Below are positions 44,656 to 50,748 of a stretch of 64,000 nucleotides of DNA, one piece after another. Positions within the stretch are counted from its first letter, which is position 1, and every line of letters begins with the position of its first letter. The notes beneath the pieces are model-generated. The model was given only the letters and a program-made list of their open reading frames with translations. It was not told the DNA's origin and ran no database searches. The position numbers and the translations under genes were made by a program. The DNA is from UMGS1901 sp934122115 (GTDB taxonomy: Bacteria > Bacillota > Clostridia > TANB77 > CAG-508): positions 124,001 through 188,000 of the forward strand of contig CAKOVU010000001.1 in NCBI GenBank assembly GCA_934122115.1. Reading direction: 5' to 3'.

Positions 44656-47094
44656 TTAAATTTCTCTATTTAGATTTCCATTGGTGTATTCGTTACCAGT
44701 TAATTTTCTGCCTGTTTTTACAGTAGATAGAATTGTATTTATTTGCTCAATGTTTTCATCTAAAATATCAATTCTAACAGAATCTACGTTAAGTTTTGTA
44801 GTATCAATAGACATTATTTTACTATTGTAAATAGAGGTAACAGTTTGAACCTGGTCCGGGATTATCCTAAATTTTAAGCCTAATCTGTCTTTTAAGTAAT
44901 ATGTATTATTAGATTTACACTTCATCTTACATTCTGGATAGCATTTATTGGTTTTTCCAAGCAAACAATAAGATGAGTTCATTAAAATTGATCTTTCATA
45001 AGATATTAATTCAACAGGTAAAGGGCTTTCGAAGCAAATATTATTTAGAATATCCAAATTAGATTCTATAGAAGGAGTTATAACATTAATCCCAATATTG
45101 CCTAATTCATCAATAGTGTATCTATTAAAAATATTCATTGTATAATTTGCGATGAAGCGGTATTTATTATCCGTAATAAAACTCTTTAAAAATACTACTT
45201 CAGAAATGTTAGATATTACAAATCCAGATATATTATATTTTTCGACTAATGCAGTTAAATTATGCAATAACAAGTTTTTGTAATTAGCTTTCATGATAGT
45301 TGGCATGTATACAAAAACATGAAACTTATTAGATAGAGCCTGTAATATGCTGCTATATTTTGAATTAATAAAGTATTTTAATGGAATATACACATTATCA
45401 CAGCCTTCTAAATTGTTATAATCATAGTCTAAATTAAGTTGTTCTAGTAGTACACTAATTGTTCTATTTGGCAATGACACAGATGGGCGAGAACCATGTT
45501 CTAAATGCGTATTTGTAAATTCAACTGTTGACTTTTTAGTAATTTTATTAACTAGCAATTCGATAGATTTTCTTCTAACATCGTTTAATAAGCTTACATT
45601 TACAAATAAATTATCATCTAATTCTAAGTCTATATTTTTTACTGAATAAGGTGTGTTACCTAATTTTGAAAATTGAGAGATAACCTTTTCTGCTGTAATA
45701 GGAGAGCTTTTTGATGCTTCAGGTACAATATCTGAAACAAATTCTACTGCAAGATTATTGTAAAAAGGTGGGTTGTATCCAGTAGAAATTGATACTACAA
45801 TTGGCTTTCCTTTTTTTATAGATATTTTAAAGTCTAAAGGTATTTTCTTTAAATTAGCATTTGGTGTATAAGTAGCACTTGCTTGACTTACCATTAATTT
45901 ATCAGAAAGTTTATAAACTTTACTTCCAACTTTGATATTTCCTTTCATTCTACCAAGTTTTACAGTAGATTTTATAGGAGCCGATTTTATATTTTCACCT
46001 TTAAGCATTAATTCTGAGACAGTATATTTTCCAGTTTCTCCATCAATTGAAATAGTATCCCCAATAGAAATTATTTCATTTGTTTCTAGGGTAATATATC
46101 CTCTGGAAGGATTGTAATTTGAAATATTTCCTAAATAAATTCCCATATTATTAGGTTTGTTAGGGAATACTAAATTTGTGTTAGGTTCTGTAGAAAGGTG
46201 ACCTGATGAAAATCCTCCTCTATTAAAAACTTGCAATAATTCTTTTTTATCTTCTAAAGAAACAGTATATTCTTCATCATTAACGATTTTATCAATATAT
46301 TTTCTATAAATTCGTGTAACAGTGGCTACATATTCAGGAGTCTTCATTCTACCTTCAATCTTAAAAGAAGAGACACCACATTTTATAAGTTCTGGCAAGA
46401 AGTCTAATGAGCATAAATCCCTAGGACTTAACAAAAATCCTTTATCTATGGATGTTTCTTTATTATTTTTAGCCTCTAGCAATTCATATGGTAATCTACA
46501 AGGCTGAGCACATTTTCCACGGTTGCCAGAACGCCCACCAACTAAACTAGAAAACAGGCATTGCCCAGAATATGAAATGCAAAGGGCTCCATGTATAAAA
46601 ACCTCTAATTCAATATTACAATTGTTTCGTATATATTCTATTTCATTTATTGGCAATTCACGAGATAAAACTACTCTTTTAAAGCCAAGCTTTTCTAATT
46701 CTAAAACACCTTCTAGATTGTGAACTGTCATTTGAGTACTAGCATGTATAGCTAAATCTGGGAAGTGTTTAATTAGATATTTAGCAAACCCTAAATCCTG
46801 AACAATAATAGCATCAATTCCAAACTCATAAGCAGTTTTTGCAAGTGAAACAGCTTCATCAAACTCACTGTCTGTTAGTAAAGTGTTAATAGTTAAATTG
46901 GTTTTAACATTTCGAAGTTTGCAGTATTCTATAGCTTCTTTTAATTCATCTATATTAAAATTTTTTGCATTAGCTCTAGCACTAAAAGAGCTGGCTCCAA
47001 AATAAATTGCATTTGCACCATTTTGAACTCCTGCACGTAAACAATTAAAATCACCAGCAGGAACCAAAAGTTCTGGTATATATTTTTGTTCCAT
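44656..47094 (-). CDS. Long U32 family protein with DUF3656 region, RlhA-like
   Basis: 812 residues. The U32 barrel starts IPELLVPAGDFNCLRAGVQNGANAIYFG, and the cluster signature is HGALCISYSGQCLFSSLVG plus GNRGKCAQPCRLPYE. The middle part (about 390-520) is the DUF3656-type region seen only in long members, and a second Cys group (CYPECKMKCKS) is near 740. Long U32 proteins include E. coli RlhA, which hydroxylates C2501 of 23S rRNA. This is a paralogue of the shorter gene at 6376. Function as an RNA hydroxylase is likely but not proven. Confidence 0.85.
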   Translation of the reverse strand: MEQKYIPELLVPAGDFNCLRAGVQNGANAIYFGASSFSARANAKNFNIDELKEAIEYCKLRNVKTNLTINTLLTDSEFDEAVSLAKTAYEFGIDAIIVQDLGFAKYLIKHFPDLAIHASTQMTVHNLEGVLELEKLGFKRVVLSRELPINEIEYIRNNCNIELEVFIHGALCISYSGQCLFSSLVGGRSGNRGKCAQPCRLPYELLEAKNNKETSIDKGFLLSPRDLCSLDFLPELIKCGVSSFKIEGRMKTPEYVATVTRIYRKYIDKIVNDEEYTVSLEDKKELLQVFNRGGFSSGHLSTEPNTNLVFPNKPNNMGIYLGNISNYNPSRGYITLETNEIISIGDTISIDGETGKYTVSELMLKGENIKSAPIKSTVKLGRMKGNIKVGSKVYKLSDKLMVSQASATYTPNANLKKIPLDFKISIKKGKPIVVSISTGYNPPFYNNLAVEFVSDIVPEASKSSPITAEKVISQFSKLGNTPYSVKNIDLELDDNLFVNVSLLNDVRRKSIELLVNKITKKSTVEFTNTHLEHGSRPSVSLPNRTISVLLEQLNLDYDYNNLEGCDNVYIPLKYFINSKYSSILQALSNKFHVFVYMPTIMKANYKNLLLHNLTALVEKYNISGFVISNISEVVFLKSFITDNKYRFIANYTMNIFNRYTIDELGNIGINVITPSIESNLDILNNICFESPLPVELISYERSILMNSSYCLLGKTNKCYPECKMKCKSNNTYYLKDRLGLKFRIIPDQVQTVTSIYNSKIMSIDTTKLNVDSVRIDILDENIEQINTILSTVKTGRKLTGNEYTNGNLNREI

Positions 47095-47198
47095 ATTTTA
47101 TTCCTTTCAAACATCATAAAGATTAGTTCATATATATTGTAACACACTTTAGTGAAAAATCATACTATACAATATATAATAAAAAAGGAGGGAGAAAC

Positions 47199-47378
47199 AT
47201 GCAAGACGATAATAGAGGATGCGGATGCAATGATGATGCAAGAAACTGCTGTGGCGGCGGACCTTTAAGTGGATTATTTGGAGGAAATTGCTGTGGAGAT
47301 AATGGAATACTATTTTTTATAATAATATTCTTATTACTATTTACAAATAATGGATGCTGCGGAGGCGGAAGAAGATAA
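47199..47378 (+). CDS. Gly/Cys-rich small membrane protein
   Basis: 59 codons, found by translating the gap. Strong AAGGAGGG precedes the ATG by 6 bases. The N-terminal 35 residues are rich in Gly, Cys, Asn and Asp (GCGCNDD, NCCGGG, NCCGD), followed by one helix (GILFFIIIFLLLF) and a tail NNGCCGGGRR. Resembles YjcZ/YhfE-like small sporulation or coat proteins in size and composition, but no match can be asserted. Confidence 0.65.
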   Translation: MQDDNRGCGCNDDARNCCGGGPLSGLFGGNCCGDNGILFFIIIFLLLFTNNGCCGGGRR

Positions 47379-47501
47379 TACATTAATAAGCTACTAGCTA
47401 AATAAGAGAACCGTAAATATTAAAAAATGGGAGAGAAAATCTTCCATTTTTTGTGAATTTGGTATAGCTTTTTAAAAATATATGTGCTAGAATATAGTCA
47501 T

Positions 47502-47577
47502 GCCACTATAGCTCAGTTGGTAGAGCAACAGATTCGTAACCTGTAGGTCGTGAGTTCGATTCTCGCTAGTGGCTCCA
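47502..47577 (+). tRNA. tRNA-Thr(CGT)
   Basis: 76 nt with encoded CCA. Acceptor GCCACTA/TAGTGGC, D-arm GCTCAGTTGGTAGAGC, anticodon loop TTCGTAA (anticodon CGT), T-arm CGTGAGTTCGATTCTCGC-like. No terminator T-run beyond TTTTTTA immediately after. Confidence 0.96.
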
Positions 47578-47610
47578 AGTTTTTTATATTGCTTAAAAAT
47601 TTTTTAATGT

Positions 47611-47638
47611 TTGCTTGTTTTTTTATAAAATATATAAT
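47611..47638 (+). promoter_or_regulatory. Promoter of the small toxin-like peptide mRNA
   Basis: TTGCTT (47611-47616), 16-base spacer, TATAAT (47633-47638). The mRNA would have a leader of about 80 nt. Confidence 0.6.
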
Positions 47639-47678
47639 ATAGTAATTAGTATAGGAAATGAGATAAGCAAGTGTGTTG

Positions 47679-47719
47679 CCACTTTACTTCATAGTATTTA
47701 CTATGGGAAAGTGAGGTGG
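47679..47719 (+). promoter_or_regulatory. Leader hairpin hiding the ribosome-binding site
   Basis: CACTTT (47680-47685) pairs with AAAGTG (47708-47713), and CATAGT with ACTATG around an ATTT loop. The GTGAGGTGGT ribosome-binding site lies in the 3' arm, so translation may be blocked until the RNA is processed, as in type I toxin mRNAs. Confidence 0.6.
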
Positions 47720-47724
47720 TGTTT

Positions 47725-47826
47725 ATGGGATTTATATTATTTTTAATATATGCATTGGGATTTTCCCTTACTGTAAACGTAGCCTTATTAACAGTTATAT
47801 ACATAATTGGGGCAAATAAGGAATAA
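47725..47826 (+). CDS. 33-residue hydrophobic peptide, putative type I toxin
   Basis: A short ORF of 33 codons with GAGGTGGT 4 bases before its ATG. It encodes one hydrophobic helix (FILFLIYALGFSLTVNVA, LLTVIYIIG) and a charged end (ANKE). Size and build match Fst/Ldr or TxpA-type membrane toxins, though the sequence does not match any I know. The ribosome-binding site is sequestered in a leader hairpin and an antisense RNA with a perfect promoter converges on its 3' end. These together support a type I toxin. Confidence 0.6.
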   Translation: MGFILFLIYALGFSLTVNVALLTVIYIIGANKE

Positions 47827-47827
47827 A

Positions 47828-47910
47828 TAAAACAACACATCTTTGCTTTGGTCGGCAGATGTGTTGTTACAACTATATGTGGCAGCCAACATTTGTGGCT
47901 TTCATTTCCT
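47828..47910 (-). ncRNA. Putative antisense antitoxin RNA
   Basis: About 83 nt on the minus strand, from a consensus promoter to the shared hairpin. It contains GCCA-CAAATGT-TGGC and ends in AACAACACATCT/AGATGTGTTGTT with a T-rich tail on the minus strand (GTTTTATTTATT). It runs convergent to, and its 3' end abuts, the peptide gene. The peptide mRNA would need to read through the hairpin to pair with it. Confidence 0.55.
47831..47868. terminator. Shared terminator hairpin of the convergent transcripts
   Basis: AACAACACATCT pairs perfectly with AGATGTGTTGTT over a 14-base loop. The T-rich side favours the minus-strand RNA; the plus-strand tail is weak (ACAACTATATG). Confidence 0.75.
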
Positions 47911-47916
47911 ATATTT

Positions 47917-47945
47917 ATTATACGCAGATAATTTGATTTTGTCAA
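47917..47945 (-). promoter_or_regulatory. Consensus promoter of the antisense RNA
   Basis: On the minus strand, perfect TTGACA (47945-47940), 17-base spacer and perfect TATAAT (47922-47917). Confidence 0.85.
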
Positions 47946-48070
47946 ATATTTTGAATTTATTTTTATAATTTTATTGTCACAATCGCTCCATTTAAAGGCA
48001 ACTTACAGACTTGATTGTTTGTAAGTTTTTATTATTTTTTATCAGAAGTATATTAAAAGTTTACATAAAT

Positions 48071-48099
48071 TTGATTTTCTGCCAATAATATGATATAAT
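48071..48099 (+). promoter_or_regulatory. Promoter of the PIN-like gene
   Basis: TTGATT (48071-48076), 17-base spacer, TATAAT (48094-48099). Confidence 0.6.
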
Positions 48100-48128
48100 A
48101 AAAGAGTACGCAATGAAACACTTGAAGC

Positions 48129-48153
48129 GCACCAAAAATTTTTATTTTGGTGC
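48129..48153 (+). other. Leader hairpin of the PIN-like gene
   Basis: GCACCAAAA-ATTTTTA-TTTTGGTGC, a 9-bp perfect stem, lies between the promoter and the Shine-Dalgarno AAAGGA. It argues that translation starts at 48176 rather than at the ATG at 48113. Confidence 0.5.
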
Positions 48154-48175
48154 AGACAGAAAGGAATGCAGAATA

Positions 48176-48829
48176 ATGAAAAAGACGGGTAAATACGGCA
48201 TGAATGCTGAGACAATTACCTTGAAAACCATCAAGTATATTCGGGATGGGTATACTTGGAATGAAGTTACCGAACTAATGAGTTACAGCAAAGCATATTT
48301 ACAAAGTCTTTGTAAGGCTCATTACAAAAGAGAGAGTTCATATAAGGCTCTCTTGGAAATGGCAAGGGAAAATGCCAAAAGGCAAAGTCCGGTATTGTTA
48401 AAATCAGAGAAAAAAGAGGAATTGGAAATTGTCGTCATTGAAACAGGCGCCATTCTGGCAAATGGTGTGGCTCTGATTCTAAATCAAGAATTGGAGACAT
48501 GCATGCCGCTTTTCTGCCTGCGCGAGTTGGAAAAAATAGCAACTCGTGATCAAACGGCGGCTGAGGCACTTACAGTGATTCAGTCAACAAATAAGCTTCT
48601 GTTGATGCCGATAACGAGGCAGGAGGAGGAGCTGTTTGTGGAGCCTAAATGGGTTCCACGGAATCGCAGTAGAGGGATAGTTTCCATTTGCTGCCAGTTA
48701 TGGGCAAATGGAAATCATGTCCGATTAATTACTAGCTCTGGAGAAGTAAAAAGGCTGCTTTTGGAGCAGGGAATGGACAATTGCTTCGTTGAGAGAGTTC
48801 ATTCACGTCATGTGAAGAAACGCAAGTAA
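48176..48829 (+). CDS. HTH plus degenerate PIN-like domain protein
   Basis: 217 residues from the ATG at 48176 (AAAGGA 10 bases upstream). Residues 15-50 look like a helix-turn-helix (YIRDGYTWNEVTELMSYSKA). Residues 84-210 follow the PIN-domain order: VVIETGAILANG, LRELEKIA with E117, AAEAL, GIVSICCQLWANGNHVRLITSSGEV. The first PIN Asp is Glu (E89) and the third and fourth are Ser/Arg and Ser (S188), so RNase activity is doubtful. G+C and codon use differ strongly from the neighbours, suggesting transfer. Function unknown; VapC-like or a regulator are both possible. Confidence 0.6.
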   Translation: MKKTGKYGMNAETITLKTIKYIRDGYTWNEVTELMSYSKAYLQSLCKAHYKRESSYKALLEMARENAKRQSPVLLKSEKKEELEIVVIETGAILANGVALILNQELETCMPLFCLRELEKIATRDQTAAEALTVIQSTNKLLLMPITRQEEELFVEPKWVPRNRSRGIVSICCQLWANGNHVRLITSSGEVKRLLLEQGMDNCFVERVHSRHVKKRK

Positions 48830-48840
48830 TTCAAGTGAGG

Positions 48841-48868
48841 GAGTACCGTGAATTCGGTACTCTTTTTT
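48841..48868 (+). terminator. Terminator of the PIN-like gene
   Basis: GAGTACCG-TGAATT-CGGTACTC then TTTTTT. Preceded by AATTCAAGTGAGG. A covarying copy follows the next gene. Confidence 0.88.
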
Positions 48869-48895
48869 ATGCTTATATAAGCTATTTTATAGTCA

Positions 48896-48924
48896 TTGAC
48901 AAAATTAACATAAAATGATATGCT
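48896..48924 (+). promoter_or_regulatory. Promoter of the HNH gene
   Basis: TTGACA (48896-48901), 17-base spacer, TATGCT (48919-48924), 59 bases before the ATG. Confidence 0.6.
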
Positions 48925-48982
48925 TTTACCAAATTTTGTATAAAAAAGCACTTAAAATTATTATTATAAGGAGCGATTATTA

Positions 48983-49642
48983 ATGTTTTTAGTTTTTCCA
49001 GAACATTTTACGGGAGACACAAGAGATTATAAAGTACAAGTACGGGATGGTATCCTCTATATAGCGAAAACTCTGAACTTTGAGCGGTTAATGTACGATT
49101 TGACTTTTTGGAAATACGGTGATGATGAATGTTTTTATTGTCATCGGAAATTTGTAGGAACTAAAATGACAATAGATCATGTATATCCAAGAAGATATGG
49201 AGGAGTTAGCGTCCCTGAAAATTTGCGTCCTGCATGTCATAAATGCAATTTGCAAAAAGGAAGTCTGAATCTTAAAGAATTCGAAAAATTTAGAAGGATA
49301 AAGACTCGAAAAACACAGGAAAAATATAAGCAGAAATGCGGTAAGCGTAAGGGGAAAATATTGTATCGGAAAGGATTTGAATTACCAGATGAATGGATAA
49401 AAATGGTAAGCTGTTCAGATATTGTGTTTCCAACTTATTGGAAATTCACACTTGGCGAAAAATATAAAAAGAACATGGAGTTCATAAAAAAATATGGACA
49501 TGTTCCCAAGCCGATAGTAATATCATCAAACAACGTAATACTAGATGGAAGAATAGTAAAGAAAAGTGCTGAGAGGATGTGCTTGGAACAAATACCTGCT
49601 ATTGTATTAGAAAATGTAATAGCAAGTGTAGATGGGAATTGA
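48983..49642 (+). CDS. HNH endonuclease with possible ParB-like C-terminus
   Basis: 219 residues. An HNH domain of the zinc-containing type: C50-x2-C53, TIDHVYPRRYGG (D65-H66), CHKCN (C85, C88, N89). The Arg/Lys-rich middle (residues 103-127) likely binds DNA. The last 45 residues (KPIVISSNNVILDGRIVKKSAERMCL, then EQIPAIVLENV) follow the ParB/sulfiredoxin N-terminal pattern of a strand-turn with DG and a helix. AAGGAGCG precedes the ATG. The gene stands alone between its own promoter and terminator and has mixed codon use; probably a mobile or defence-related nuclease. Confidence 0.7.
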   Translation: MFLVFPEHFTGDTRDYKVQVRDGILYIAKTLNFERLMYDLTFWKYGDDECFYCHRKFVGTKMTIDHVYPRRYGGVSVPENLRPACHKCNLQKGSLNLKEFEKFRRIKTRKTQEKYKQKCGKRKGKILYRKGFELPDEWIKMVSCSDIVFPTYWKFTLGEKYKKNMEFIKKYGHVPKPIVISSNNVILDGRIVKKSAERMCLEQIPAIVLENVIASVDGN

Positions 49643-49679
49643 GAAAAACAATCGAAAAAATTAAATTCAAGTGGGGAAA

Positions 49680-49706
49680 GAGCACCGTAAATTCGGTGCT
49701 CTTTTC
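49680..49706 (+). terminator. Terminator of the HNH gene
   Basis: GAGCACCG-TAAATT-CGGTGCTC then TTTTC. Preceded by AATTCAAGTGGGG, nearly the same as the end of the PIN-like gene, with a compensated base pair. Confidence 0.88.
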
Positions 49707-49825
49707 TTTCTGTATTTTATATTTTATCAATTACAAAAAATCCGTTGAAATTCTTTTGCCTTTAAGGTATAATATACTAGTATTAAAATACGAAAAATAA
49801 TATAAACAAAGCGAAAGGATTTTTT

Positions 49826-50731
49826 ATGGGATTTTTTGATAAATTAAAACAAGGCCTAAGTAAAACAAAAAATTCATTTGATGAAAAAATGAATAATATA
49901 TTTAGCACGTTTAGAAAAGCTGATGAAGAGCTATTAGAAGAATTAGAAGAAGCCTTGATAATGTCAGATGTGGGAGTAGAAACTTCTACAAAAATTATAG
50001 AAAATTTAAGAAATAAAATAAAAAAAGAAAATTTAAAGGAAGCAGAAGAAGTAAAAGAAGCATTAAGAGAAGAAATTCAAGAGATATTTGATGCAACAGA
50101 TAAAGAATTAAACTTAAAAACTCATCCTTCTGTAATACTAGTTGTTGGAGTAAATGGAGTAGGTAAAACCACTTCAATTGGCAAGATAGCAAATAGATTA
50201 AAAAAAGATGGAAAAAAGGTTGTTGTGGCAGCAGCTGATACATTTAGAGCAGCAGCAGTAGAACAACTAGAGATTTGGGCAAACCGTGCAGGATGCGATA
50301 TTGTAAAAAGACAAGAAGGTGTTGACCCTGCATCAGTAGTGTATGAAGCGATACAAATAACGAAGCAAAAAGATGCAGATGTATTAATTTGCGATACAGC
50401 AGGAAGATTGCATAATAAGAAATATTTAATGGACGAATTGGTAAAAATAAAAAGAGTAATAGACAAGGAATTGCCAGAAGCTTCAGAAGAAGTATTAATG
50501 GTATTAGATGCAACAACAGGTCAAAATGCAATATCACAAGTACAAGCATTTAAAGAAACAGTTGATATAACAGGATTAATCTTAACAAAACTAGATGGCA
50601 CAGCAAAAGGCGGAGCTGTTATAGGAATTGTAAATGAGAATAAAGTGCCAGTAAAATTTATAGGTGTTGGCGAACAAATAGATGATATGGAAATCTTTAA
50701 TAGTAAAGATTTTGTAAAAGCCTTAATCTAA
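49826..50731 (+). CDS. ftsY: Signal recognition particle receptor FtsY
   Basis: 301 residues; the short form without the long acidic N-terminal domain of E. coli. N domain at 25-90, then G domain: VVGVNGVGKTTSIGK (P-loop, 107-120), DTFRAAAVEQL, DTAGRLHNKKYLMDEL, TKLDGTAKGG. FtsY docks SRP-ribosome complexes at the membrane. GCGAAAGGA precedes the ATG. It is followed at 18 bp by a large UPF0182 membrane protein. Confidence 0.97.
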   Translation: MGFFDKLKQGLSKTKNSFDEKMNNIFSTFRKADEELLEELEEALIMSDVGVETSTKIIENLRNKIKKENLKEAEEVKEALREEIQEIFDATDKELNLKTHPSVILVVGVNGVGKTTSIGKIANRLKKDGKKVVVAAADTFRAAAVEQLEIWANRAGCDIVKRQEGVDPASVVYEAIQITKQKDADVLICDTAGRLHNKKYLMDELVKIKRVIDKELPEASEEVLMVLDATTGQNAISQVQAFKETVDITGLILTKLDGTAKGGAVIGIVNENKVPVKFIGVGEQIDDMEIFNSKDFVKALI

Positions 50732-50748
50732 AGGAAGGAGGAAGAAAA

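Noticed and set aside
47646..47945. CRISPR-like or attachment-site repeats near tRNA-Thr
   Set aside because: The repeated sequences are two inverted copies at transcript starts, not direct repeats with spacers, and do not match the tRNA 3' end.
48113..48175. Upstream ATG of the PIN-like gene
   Set aside because: It has no good ribosome-binding site and its first codons form a perfect hairpin, whereas AAAGGA precedes the ATG at 48176.
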